Shown here in pieces: positions 7,608 through 14,293 of a stretch of 24,081 nt of DNA. Source of the stretch: an uncultured Blautia sp. (GTDB lineage Bacteria; Bacillota; Clostridia; Lachnospirales; Lachnospiraceae). A program made the translations under genes and the position numbers. Each line of letters starts with the position of its first letter. The first letter of the stretch is position 1. The stretch is from assembly GCA_934373235.1 (NCBI GenBank), contig CAKROW010000042.1:1-24081 (forward strand), read 5' to 3'. The notes under the pieces are model-generated. The model made no database searches, was not told where the DNA came from, and saw only the letters and a program-made list of their open reading frames with translations.

Positions 7608-7721
7608 GTGAAAGTAAGATCATCTGTAAAGCCGATCTGCGAGAAGTGCAAGGTCATTAAGAGAAAGGGATCCATCAGAATCATCTGTGAGAACCCGAAG
7701 CACAAACAGCGTCAGGGTTGA
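7608..7721 (+). CDS. rpmJ: 50S ribosomal protein L36
   Basis: Smallest large-subunit protein: 37 residues, MKVRSSVKPICEKCKVIKRK then GSIRIICENPKHKQRQG. The zinc-ribbon ligands C11, C14, C27 and H32 are all present, so this is the zinc-binding form. The start is GTG 7608 with AAGGAGG upstream at good spacing. It is separated from infA by 3.4 kb and from rpsM by a 307-bp structured spacer. Both gaps are unusual, since infA-rpmJ-rpsM are normally tightly packed. It is the first gene of the transcript starting near 7530. Confidence 0.95.
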   Translation: MKVRSSVKPICEKCKVIKRKGSIRIICENPKHKQRQG

Positions 7722-7730
7722 TTTCCATAT

Positions 7731-7999
7731 CGGAACTTCTTTGGAATGTTTGTGAAACGTGCGGCTGCAGCATGAAACACCCGGCAGGGTTGTTCTGCTG
7801 AGTAGATAATAAGCATGTATTGCCTAATACCGAGAGGCAACAGCGGTTAAGAACCGCAATTTCGGAAAGGCTGTGATTCGCCGATCATAGCTGGGTGTTT
7901 TACCGAGGCACCCCAATTAGGAAACTAGAAAAGAAAGCGGCAGATCGATATGTCCCATTTCACCTTGCGAGAGCAAGTGACATACGGTATGCGGAACTT
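7731..7999 (+). ncRNA. Unassigned structured RNA region between rpmJ and rpsM
   Basis: No credible ORF lies here. Visible pairings are as follows. A long-range 13-bp helix joins 7773-7785 with 7890-7902 and encloses hairpins 7820-7840 (6 bp), 7843-7857 (6 bp) and 7872-7889 (6 bp). After it come a GAAA-capped hairpin at 7917-7928, a GAGA-capped hairpin at 7960-7980 with an outer ATGTC/GACAT pairing, and a palindrome at 7981-7991. GGGTG at 7893-7897 can instead pair with CACCC at 7909-7913, which would break the long-range helix. CGGAACTT occurs at both ends (7731-7738 and 7992-7999). Candidates are a leader controlling the alpha operon, for example by S4 feedback as in E. coli, or a relic of a mobile structured RNA such as a group II intron (GTGCG at 7759). 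Neither is proven. Confidence 0.5.
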
Positions 8000-8028
8000 T
8001 CAGAAACAGAAAATGGAGGAAACAGTAC

Positions 8029-8397
8029 ATGGCTCGTATAGCTGGTGTAGACTTACCAAGAGAGAAACGTATTGAAATCGGTCTTACCTACATTTATGGA
8101 ATTGGTAGACCAAGCGCAGACAAAATTCTTGCTAAAGCAGAGGTTAATCCTGACACACGTGTCAGAGATCTGACTGATGACGAGGTTAAGAGACTGAGCG
8201 CTGTTATTGATGAGACAATGACAGTAGAAGGTGATCTGAGAAGGGAAATCGCCCTTAACATCAAGAGACTGCAGGAGATCGGATGCTACAGAGGTATCCG
8301 TCATCGTAAAGGACTCCCGGTTCGTGGTCAGAAGACTAAGACAAATGCGAGAACACGCAAAGGACCGAAGAGAACTGTTGCAAATAAGAAGAAATAA
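8029..8397 (+). CDS. rpsM: 30S ribosomal protein S13
   Basis: Head protein of the small subunit that contacts 16S rRNA, L5 and the P-site tRNA. The 122 residues include MARIAGVDLPREKRIEIGLT, IYGIGRPSADKIL (the helix-hairpin-helix-like segment), and the basic C-terminal tail RHRKGLPVRGQKTKTNARTR. GGAGG lies upstream of ATG 8029. It is the first gene of the alpha-operon block rpsM-rpsK-rpsD-rpoA-rplQ and is preceded by the structured spacer. Confidence 0.97.
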   Translation: MARIAGVDLPREKRIEIGLTYIYGIGRPSADKILAKAEVNPDTRVRDLTDDEVKRLSAVIDETMTVEGDLRREIALNIKRLQEIGCYRGIRHRKGLPVRGQKTKTNARTRKGPKRTVANKKK

Positions 8398-8452
8398 TTT
8401 ATAGATATAACTAATTAATTTCAAAAAAAGGAAAGTGTAGGTTAGTTTTAAA

Positions 8453-8845
8453 ATGGCAAAAGTTACAAAGAAAACGACAAAGCGTCGTGTCAAGAAAAAC
8501 GTTGAACACGGACAGGCACATATTCAGTCTTCCTTTAACAACACAATCGTTACACTTACAGATAACGAAGGAAACGCTCTTTCATGGGCAAGTGCCGGTG
8601 GTCTTGGATTTAAAGGTTCAAGGAAATCTACTCCTTATGCAGCACAGATGGCAGCAGAGACTGCAACAAAGGCTGCTTTAATTCATGGATTAAAAACTGT
8701 AGACGTTATGGTAAAAGGCCCGGGCTCAGGCCGTGAAGCAGCAATCCGTGCGCTTCAGGCATGCGGACTTGAAGTAACCAGCATTCGTGACGTAACTCCG
8801 GTTCCTCACAATGGATGCCGTCCACCAAAACGCAGAAGAGTCTAA
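8453..8845 (+). CDS. rpsK: 30S ribosomal protein S11
   Basis: Platform protein of the small subunit, 130 residues, with HIQSSFNNTIVTLTDNEGN, SAGGLGFKGSRKSTPYAAQ and the standard ending PHNGCRPPKRRRV. The ribosome binding site is poor: the nearest AGGAAAG lies about 17 nt before the ATG, unlike the strong sites of its neighbours. An inverted repeat AACTAA/TTAGTT (8409-8414 and 8443-8448) flanks that site in the 55-nt gap. The start itself is fixed by family length. Confidence 0.96.
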   Translation: MAKVTKKTTKRRVKKNVEHGQAHIQSSFNNTIVTLTDNEGNALSWASAGGLGFKGSRKSTPYAAQMAAETATKAALIHGLKTVDVMVKGPGSGREAAIRALQACGLEVTSIRDVTPVPHNGCRPPKRRRV

Positions 8846-8861
8846 TTAGGAGGTAATTGAA

Positions 8862-9455
8862 ATGGCAGTAAACAGAGTGCCTGTTCTGAAAAGATGCAGA
8901 TCCCTTGGCCTGGATCCAATTTACTTAGGAATTGATAAGAAATCCACAAGACAGTTAAAACGTGCAAACCGTAAGGTATCTGAGTACGGTCTTCAGCTTA
9001 AAGAGAAACAGAAAGCTAAATTCATCTACGGTGTACTTGAGAAACCTTTCCGTAACTACTACAAGAAAGCCGACAGAATGCCGGGCCAGACAGGTGAGAA
9101 CCTGATGGTTATGCTTGAGAGCAGACTTGATAACATCGTATTCCGTATGGGATTCGCAAGAACAAGAAGAGAAGCTCGTCAGATCGTTGACCACAAGCAT
9201 GTACTTGTAAACGGAAAATGTGTAAACATCCCGTCTTACCTTGTTAAGGCTGGAGATACAGTAGAAATCAAAGAGAAATGCAAAGGTTCTGACAGATATA
9301 AGGGAATCCTTGAGATCACAGCAGGAAGACTTGTTCCGGAGTGGATCGATGTAGATCAGGAGAACCTTAAAGGTACAGTTAAAGAACTCCCGAACAGAGA
9401 GCAGATCGATGTTCCTGTAAACGAGATGCTTATCGTCGAGCTGTATTCCAAATAA
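8862..9455 (+). CDS. rpsD: 30S ribosomal protein S4
   Basis: Primary 16S rRNA-binding protein, 197 residues. The S4 RNA-binding domain is at about residues 88-150 (SRLDNIVFRMGFARTRREAR, then VLVNGKCVNIPS). The N-terminal domain has only one cysteine (C12) where the zinc-binding type has four, so this is the zinc-free form. It ends in the normal EMLIVELYSK. AGGAGG lies upstream of the ATG. S4 lying inside the alpha operon is relevant to the structured spacer upstream of rpsM, because S4 represses this operon in E. coli. Whether it does so here is unknown. Confidence 0.96.
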   Translation: MAVNRVPVLKRCRSLGLDPIYLGIDKKSTRQLKRANRKVSEYGLQLKEKQKAKFIYGVLEKPFRNYYKKADRMPGQTGENLMVMLESRLDNIVFRMGFARTRREARQIVDHKHVLVNGKCVNIPSYLVKAGDTVEIKEKCKGSDRYKGILEITAGRLVPEWIDVDQENLKGTVKELPNREQIDVPVNEMLIVELYSK

Positions 9456-9509
9456 TCCGTAACGTAATACCCTCAAATGTTGATAAACCCAGAAGGAGGG
9501 AACCTTATA

Positions 9510-10469
9510 GTGTTTGATTTCAATAAACCAAAAATCGAAATTACTGAGATTTCTGAAGATAAAAAGTTTGGAAGATTCGTTGTAGAACCTCTTGAGAGAG
9601 GTTATGGTACAACTCTCGGCAACTCCCTTAGAAGGATTATGCTGTCCTCCCTTCCGGGAGCAGCAGTAAGCCAGGTGAAGATCGACGGTGTACTTCATGA
9701 ATTCAGTTCTATTCCGGGAGTGAAGGAAGATGTAACTGAGATCATCATGAATCTGAAATCCCTTGCTATCAAGAATCACAGCAGTGACAATGAGCCGAAG
9801 ACCGCATACATTGAGTGTGAGGGCAAAGGCGTTGTGACGGCTGCTGATATTCAGGCAGATCAGGATATCGAGATCATGAACCCGGATCAGGTTATCGCAA
9901 CTCTGAATGGCGGTAAAGACTGCAGACTGGCCATGGAACTTACAATCACAAAGGGCCGTGGATATATCAGCGCAGACAAAGGCAAATCTGATGATATGCC
10001 TATCGGTGTGATCGCGGTAGATGCTATCTACACACCGGTTGACCGAGTAAACATGATCGTAGAGAATACCCGTGTTGGTCAGGTAACTGACTATGACAAG
10101 CTTACCCTTGATGTATACACCAACGGTACACTTGATCCGGACGAGGCTGTCAGCCTTGCAGCAAAGGTTCTCAGCGAGCATTTAAGCCTTTTCATTGATC
10201 TTTCCGAGAATGCAAAGACCGCAGAGGTTATGATCGAGAAAGAAGATAACGAGAAGGAAAAAGTTCTGGAGATGAGCATTGATGAGCTTGAGCTGTCTGT
10301 TCGTTCCTACAACTGCCTGAAGAGAGCCGGTATCAATACGGTTGAAGAATTATGTAACAAGACTTCTGACGATATGATGAAGGTTCGTAATCTGGGCCGC
10401 AAATCATTAGAGGAAGTACTTGCGAAACTTAAAGAGCTGGGACTTCAGCTCCAGCCGACAGAAGAGTAA
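9510..10469 (+). CDS. rpoA: DNA-directed RNA polymerase subunit alpha
   Basis: Assembles RNA polymerase through its N-terminal domain and contacts UP elements and activators through its C-terminal domain. The 319 residues start MFDFNKPKIEITE. The N-terminal domain has the hallmark EPLERGYGTTLGNSLRRIML. The C-terminal domain (about residues 255-315) has SVRSYNCLKRAGINTVEELC and NLGRKSLEEVLAKLKELGL. The start was set at GTG 9510 because AAGGAGG (9493-9499) lies 10 nt upstream; the ATG at 9477 precedes that site. It sits between rpsD and rplQ, as in most bacteria. Confidence 0.97.
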   Translation: MFDFNKPKIEITEISEDKKFGRFVVEPLERGYGTTLGNSLRRIMLSSLPGAAVSQVKIDGVLHEFSSIPGVKEDVTEIIMNLKSLAIKNHSSDNEPKTAYIECEGKGVVTAADIQADQDIEIMNPDQVIATLNGGKDCRLAMELTITKGRGYISADKGKSDDMPIGVIAVDAIYTPVDRVNMIVENTRVGQVTDYDKLTLDVYTNGTLDPDEAVSLAAKVLSEHLSLFIDLSENAKTAEVMIEKEDNEKEKVLEMSIDELELSVRSYNCLKRAGINTVEELCNKTSDDMMKVRNLGRKSLEEVLAKLKELGLQLQPTEE

Positions 10470-10480
10470 TCATTTCCCTG

Positions 10481-10505
10481 AAGGGCAGACATTGTTTCTG
10501 CCCTT
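10481..10505 (+). terminator. Terminator-like hairpin between rpoA and rplQ
   Basis: A perfect 9-bp stem (10481-10489 with 10497-10505) has a 7-nt loop, CATTGTT. Only three T bases follow, so termination would be partial. It could lower rplQ expression relative to rpoA or mark a processing site. Confidence 0.45.
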
Positions 10506-10522
10506 TGCGGAATCTGTATAAT
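10492..10522 (+). promoter_or_regulatory. Possible internal promoter for rplQ
   Basis: TATAAT at 10517-10522 is a perfect -10 hexamer. The best -35 candidate, TTGTTT at 10492-10497, is 19 bp away and lies in the hairpin loop, so this is only suggestive. It would let rplQ be transcribed despite the hairpin. Confidence 0.3.
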
Positions 10523-10540
10523 ATGAGTGGGGTTTGCCCA

Positions 10541-10579
10541 GCAGCAGGACAGTAAGACCGAACAAGCATGTCCTGTTGT
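10541..10579 (+). promoter_or_regulatory. Leader hairpin in front of rplQ
   Basis: CAGCAGGACA (10542-10551) pairs fully with TGTCCTGTTG (10569-10578), with one G-T wobble and a 17-nt loop; a further G-T pair closes it. It ends about 10 nt before the GGAGG of rplQ, so it could influence ribosome access. The pairing is direct observation; the role is inference. Confidence 0.45.
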
Positions 10580-10601
10580 CCCACAGATGGAGGAAAATAT
10601 A

Positions 10602-11138
10602 ATGGCAAAGTATAGAAAGTTAAGCAGAACTGCTGACCAGAGAAAAGCACTCCTGAGAAATCAGGTTACAAATCTTCTGTACCACGGAAAGATCGTGACA
10701 ACAGAGGCTAAGGCTAAAGAGATCCGCAAGATCGCTGAGGGCATCATTGCTATGGCTGTTCGCGAGAAAGACAACTTTGAGACAGTTACTGTAACTGCTA
10801 AGGTTGCCCGCAAAGATGCTGACGGAAAACGTGTTAAAGAAGTCGTAGACGGCAAGAAGAAAACTGTATACGATGAAGTACAGAAAGAGATCAAGAAAGA
10901 TGCTCCTTCCAGACTTCACGCTCGTCGTCAGATGATGAAAGTATTCTACCCGGTTAAAGAAGTTCCTGTACAGGGTGCCGGCAAGAAGAAAAACACAAAA
11001 GACGTTGACATGGTAGCTAAGATGTTCGACGAGATCGCTCCTAAGTATGCAGATCGTAACGGTGGATATACAAGAATCGTTAAGATCGGACCGCGTAAGG
11101 GCGATGCAGCTATGGAAGTTCTTATTGAGCTTGTATAA
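10602..11138 (+). CDS. rplQ: 50S ribosomal protein L17, extended form
   Basis: Large-subunit protein near the peptide exit tunnel. The N-terminus MAKYRKLSRTADQRKALLRN and the C-terminus RNGGYTRIVKIGPRKGDAAM are clear L17. At 178 residues it is about 50-60 longer than the usual 115-130. The extra length is a basic/acidic insert at about residues 60-100, before LHARRQ, and a short Lys-rich insert near 120-135. The reading frame is open upstream, but ATG 10602 is chosen because GGAGG (10589-10593) lies 8 nt before it and it gives the conserved N-terminus. A strong terminator follows, closing the alpha operon. Confidence 0.95.
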   Translation: MAKYRKLSRTADQRKALLRNQVTNLLYHGKIVTTEAKAKEIRKIAEGIIAMAVREKDNFETVTVTAKVARKDADGKRVKEVVDGKKKTVYDEVQKEIKKDAPSRLHARRQMMKVFYPVKEVPVQGAGKKKNTKDVDMVAKMFDEIAPKYADRNGGYTRIVKIGPRKGDAAMEVLIELV

Positions 11139-11164
11139 TTTCAGATCAATTACTGAATAATATG

Positions 11165-11198
11165 AGAGTCATCTGCAGAAATGTGGATGGCTCTTTTT
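11165..11198 (+). terminator. Intrinsic terminator after rplQ
   Basis: A 13-bp stem with three wobble pairs (11165-11177 with 11182-11194) is capped by a GAAA loop and followed by a T-tract at 11194-11198. It ends the rpmJ-rplQ transcript. Confidence 0.85.
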
Positions 11199-11216
11199 AT
11201 TATAAAAACTCCCGGC

Positions 11217-11245
11217 TTGATTATTATTCTTTTTTAGCGTACAAT
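11217..11245 (+). promoter_or_regulatory. Promoter for the GDPD-murT-gatD group
   Basis: TTGATT (11217-11222) and TACAAT (11240-11245) are separated by exactly 17 bp, with the start codon 33 bp further on. It lies directly after the rplQ terminator, as expected for a new transcription unit. Confidence 0.6.
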
Positions 11246-11278
11246 CGTTATGTACAGAAACAGGGAAAGGATTCAGCG

Positions 11279-12127
11279 ATGTTACAGGTTCTGAGAAAGA
11301 TGTTCCTGGTGTTTGTGATCCTGGCTGTTTCCCTATTTCCAGTTGGCAGAGGAGTTAAGATCCCGGAAGGAACAGAGGGATTTTCCTGGGAAAAGAATCC
11401 GGTGATTGCCCATGCCCTCGGAGGACTGGATGAAACTTATCTGAATTCCAGAGAGGGATTCCTGAATATGTATCAGAAGGGCGTCAGGCTTTTTGAGGTG
11501 GATCTGTGCCAGACATCAGATCAGGTCTGGGTATGCAGACATAGCTGGAATGATCCCATGGGACAGTGGGAAGGAAATAAAGCACGGAGGCTGAGTGTGG
11601 AAGAATTTAAGTCAGCCCCTGTTTATGGCAGATATACACCGCTGACACTGGAGGATCTTTTTGTGCTTCTGAAAGAACATCCGGATGCTTATGTTATGCT
11701 TGATTCCAAGCAGTATTCCCTGAGAAGCTATCAGAGAACTCTTGAGGATTACAGCTCCTATGTGGAGCTTGCAAGGGAGACAGGGACAGAGGAAGTCCTT
11801 GACCAGCTTATTCCGGAGATTTATAATGATGCCATGTTTGCAGGAACTGCCATGCTGTATTCTTTTTCGTCCTATATTTATTCTCTGTGGCAGGAATATT
11901 CCAGGGAAGAACTGAAACATATCGCGGAATTTTGTAAGGAACATAAGATTCCGGCCGTGACCATGTACAGAGATTACTGGTCAGAGGAAGGACAGCAGAT
12001 ATTTTCCAGGCTGGGGATCCATGTGTATGTGTACACGGTCAATGACAGGGAAGAAGCGAGGAACTATATGGAAAAAGGGGCAGCAGGAGTATGCACGGAT
12101 TTTCTCACAGATGAGGATCTGTGGTAG
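11279..12127 (+). CDS. Membrane-anchored glycerophosphodiester phosphodiesterase-like protein
   Basis: Probable GDPD-family TIM-barrel protein of 282 residues. The family hydrolyses glycerophosphodiesters or related phosphodiesters, here likely outside the membrane. Residues about 5-23 form a signal/anchor helix. The family landmarks are AHALGG with H45, then GVRLFEVDL with E73 and D75, then CRHSW with H88. The C-terminal VYVYTVNDREEARNYMEKGA and CTDFL match the GDPD ending. It is odd that the usual HRG motif reads HALGG, so the catalytic arginine position is changed, and HD reads HSW; substrate or activity may differ. The frame opens at 11162, but that would run through the rplQ terminator and promoter. 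ATG 11279 with AAAGGA upstream is chosen. murT follows after 29 nt, suggesting an operon linked to the cell envelope. Confidence 0.72.
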   Translation: MLQVLRKMFLVFVILAVSLFPVGRGVKIPEGTEGFSWEKNPVIAHALGGLDETYLNSREGFLNMYQKGVRLFEVDLCQTSDQVWVCRHSWNDPMGQWEGNKARRLSVEEFKSAPVYGRYTPLTLEDLFVLLKEHPDAYVMLDSKQYSLRSYQRTLEDYSSYVELARETGTEEVLDQLIPEIYNDAMFAGTAMLYSFSSYIYSLWQEYSREELKHIAEFCKEHKIPAVTMYRDYWSEEGQQIFSRLGIHVYVYTVNDREEARNYMEKGAAGVCTDFLTDEDLW

Positions 12128-12156
12128 AAATATAAAACAAGAGGAAATTACAGAAA

Positions 12157-13491
12157 ATGAAAATTAGAACAACAGCAGCCGTTCTTGCGGCTAAGATAAC
12201 AGGACATATCTGCAGGCTTACAGGCCGTCAGGGTGTTACTCTGGCAGGTCAGGTAGCCCTTAAGATCTGCCCCAATATCCTGGAGGAGCTTTCCTCACAG
12301 GTCAGGGAGAAGATCTTTGTAGTCTGCGGAACTAACGGAAAGACCACAACCAACAATATGCTGTGTGCAGGCCTGGAGGCAGAGGGCAGGAAGGTGATCT
12401 GCAACCATACAGGCTCCAATATGCTTAACGGGGTTGTTTCAGCCTTTGTGCTTGGTGCTAAGGCCAGCGGCAGGCTGGATGCGGATTATGCATGTATCGA
12501 GGTAGATGAGGCTTCTACCAGATATATTTTTCCGGCTATCAAACCGGATTATATGGTTATGACAAATCTGTTTCGCGATCAGTTGGACCGTTACGGAGAG
12601 ATCGATATCACCATGAACATTCTGGAAGAGATGATACGCAAGGTTCCGAAGATGAAGGTGATCGTAAACGGAGATGACGCGCTGTCTGCCTACCTTGCCA
12701 TGGACTGCGGAAATCCTTATGTGACCTATGGAATCAGCAGACCGGTGATCCGAAGCAGTGCAAATGAGATACGTGAAGGCCGCTTCTGTAAGCGCTGTGG
12801 AGAGAGACTGGTATACAGTTTCTATCATTACAGCCAGCTTGGTGATTACTGCTGTCCGAAATGCGGGTTCAAAAGACCGGAGCTTACCTATGACGCCTGC
12901 GATGTCAGGGTGGATGATCAGATCGCCTTTACAGTGGAGGACAGGCGTATCGCAGCCAATTATAAGGGATTTTATAATGTATATAATATTCTGGCTGCTT
13001 ATGCAGGTGTGCGTACAGCCGGTTTTAAGGCAGAACATTTTAATGATATGCTGAAGAAATTCAACCCTGAGAACGGACGTATGGAACAGTTCCGTATTAA
13101 CGGAACCGGCGTAGTCTTAAACCTTGCCAAGAATCCGGCGGGATTTAACCAGAATATCTCCGCAGTTATGCAGGATGACACACCTAAGGATATTATCATT
13201 GTGATCAATGATAATGCACAGGATGGTAAGGATATCTCCTGGCTTTGGGATGTGGACTTTGACCTTTTTGCAGGGAAAAATATCCACTCCATCACAGTAA
13301 GCGGAATCCGCTGCCAGGATATGCGTCTCCGTCTGAAATACGTGGATATCCCCACCATGCTGGAAAATGATGTGGAGACAGCTATCACAAAGAGGATCGG
13401 AGATGGTGTAGGCAATCTCTATGTTCTGGTAAATTATACTGCACTGTTTACAACCAGAAATATACTGAAGAAGCTGGAGGGTGAGAAATGA
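12157..13491 (+). CDS. murT: Lipid II isoglutaminyl synthase, MurT subunit
   Basis: Mur-ligase-like subunit that activates the D-glutamate carboxylate of lipid II so that GatD-derived ammonia can amidate it. The 444 residues contain the ATP-binding GTNGKTTT at 58-65. A zinc-ribbon insertion CKRCGERL...CPKCG has cysteines 211, 214, 233 and 236. The C-terminal DUF1727-type domain has NDNAQDGKD at 351-359, which includes the aspartate (D356) expected for the MurT/GatD triad. It overlaps gatD by 4 nt (ATGA), so the pair is translationally coupled. GAGGAAA precedes the ATG. This indicates amidated peptidoglycan stem peptides (D-isoglutamine). Confidence 0.93.
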   Translation: MKIRTTAAVLAAKITGHICRLTGRQGVTLAGQVALKICPNILEELSSQVREKIFVVCGTNGKTTTNNMLCAGLEAEGRKVICNHTGSNMLNGVVSAFVLGAKASGRLDADYACIEVDEASTRYIFPAIKPDYMVMTNLFRDQLDRYGEIDITMNILEEMIRKVPKMKVIVNGDDALSAYLAMDCGNPYVTYGISRPVIRSSANEIREGRFCKRCGERLVYSFYHYSQLGDYCCPKCGFKRPELTYDACDVRVDDQIAFTVEDRRIAANYKGFYNVYNILAAYAGVRTAGFKAEHFNDMLKKFNPENGRMEQFRINGTGVVLNLAKNPAGFNQNISAVMQDDTPKDIIIVINDNAQDGKDISWLWDVDFDLFAGKNIHSITVSGIRCQDMRLRLKYVDIPTMLENDVETAITKRIGDGVGNLYVLVNYTALFTTRNILKKLEGEK

Positions 13492-14216
13492 AGATAACAA
13501 TAGGACATTTATACCCGGATCTTCTGAACCTTTACGGTGACAGAGGCAATATCCAGTGTCTCATGAAGCGCTGCCAGTGGAGAGGGATTGAAGCGGAAAC
13601 AGTAAGCTTTGAGCTGGATGACAGGATTGATTTTTCAGGACTTGATATCGTACTGTTAGGCGGTGGTTCAGACCGGGAGCAGATGCTGGTATGTGAGAAG
13701 CTTAAGGAGATCCAGAAGAACTTCAGGGCATATGTTGAGGATAACGGAGTTGTTATTGCCATCTGCGGTGGATATCAGCTTCTTGGAAATTATTATAAGA
13801 CAGAACAGGGAACCATGAAGGGCCTGGAGCTGGTTGACATGTACACCGAACAGGGGAAAGGCCGTCTTATCGGCAATATCGTCCTTCAGAGCGACCTTTT
13901 TGAGATGCCGGTAGTGGGATTTGAGAATCACGGAGGAAGGACCTTTATCGGGAATAACAAGCCGCTGGGCAAAGTCCTTTCAGGCTATGGAAATGAAGAA
14001 CATGCAGGATGCGAGGGTGTGGTATACAAAAATGTTATCGGAACATATCTTCACGGCCCGCTTCTTCCAAAGAATCCGCAGCTGGCAGATCTTCTGATCC
14101 AGCGTGCCCTGGAAAAGAAATACGGAAAAAAGATTACCCTGGAGCCGCTTGAGGACAGGGAGGAGAAGGAAGCCAATTCCTATATTTACAACCGTTTTGT
14201 AAAAAACGGACAGTGA
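13488..14216 (+). CDS. gatD: Lipid II isoglutaminyl synthase, glutaminase subunit GatD
   Basis: Class I glutamine amidotransferase of the CobB/CobQ type that releases ammonia from glutamine and channels it to MurT. The 242 residues carry the nucleophile C93 in VIAICGGYQLLG and the catalytic H189 in GTYLHGPLL. These positions are almost the same as those reported for S. aureus GatD. The ENHGGRT segment near 146-152 is also typical. The start ATG overlaps the murT stop. No terminator is obvious after it. The 77-nt gap to the next gene is AT-rich and contains TTTCC/GGAA partial symmetry, without a clear promoter. Confidence 0.93.
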   Translation: MKITIGHLYPDLLNLYGDRGNIQCLMKRCQWRGIEAETVSFELDDRIDFSGLDIVLLGGGSDREQMLVCEKLKEIQKNFRAYVEDNGVVIAICGGYQLLGNYYKTEQGTMKGLELVDMYTEQGKGRLIGNIVLQSDLFEMPVVGFENHGGRTFIGNNKPLGKVLSGYGNEEHAGCEGVVYKNVIGTYLHGPLLPKNPQLADLLIQRALEKKYGKKITLEPLEDREEKEANSYIYNRFVKNGQ

Positions 14217-14293
14217 TAAGAATACGGACAATATACAAAGCTGCGTTTCCGTGAAAATATTTTATGGAATATACGCACAGATAAGGGGTTCAT

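Noticed and set aside
7722..8028. Calling the rpmJ-rpsM spacer a group II intron remnant
   Set aside because: GTGCG at 7759 and a long domain-I-like helix invite this, but I could not find a convincing domain V. The possible EBS1 loop (7866-7880) does not match the sequence before GTGCG. Kept only as one possibility.
8955..10181. Long minus-strand ORF (408 codons) opposite rpsD and rpoA
   Set aside because: It overlaps two certain essential genes, its translation is Cys/His/Arg-rich without a recognisable domain, and it crosses the rpsD-rpoA gap. It is a by-product of codon usage on the coding strand.
11162..11278. N-terminal extension of the GDPD-like protein
   Set aside because: The extension would translate the rplQ terminator stem and precede the predicted promoter. 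The downstream ATG gives a proper signal anchor and ribosome binding site.
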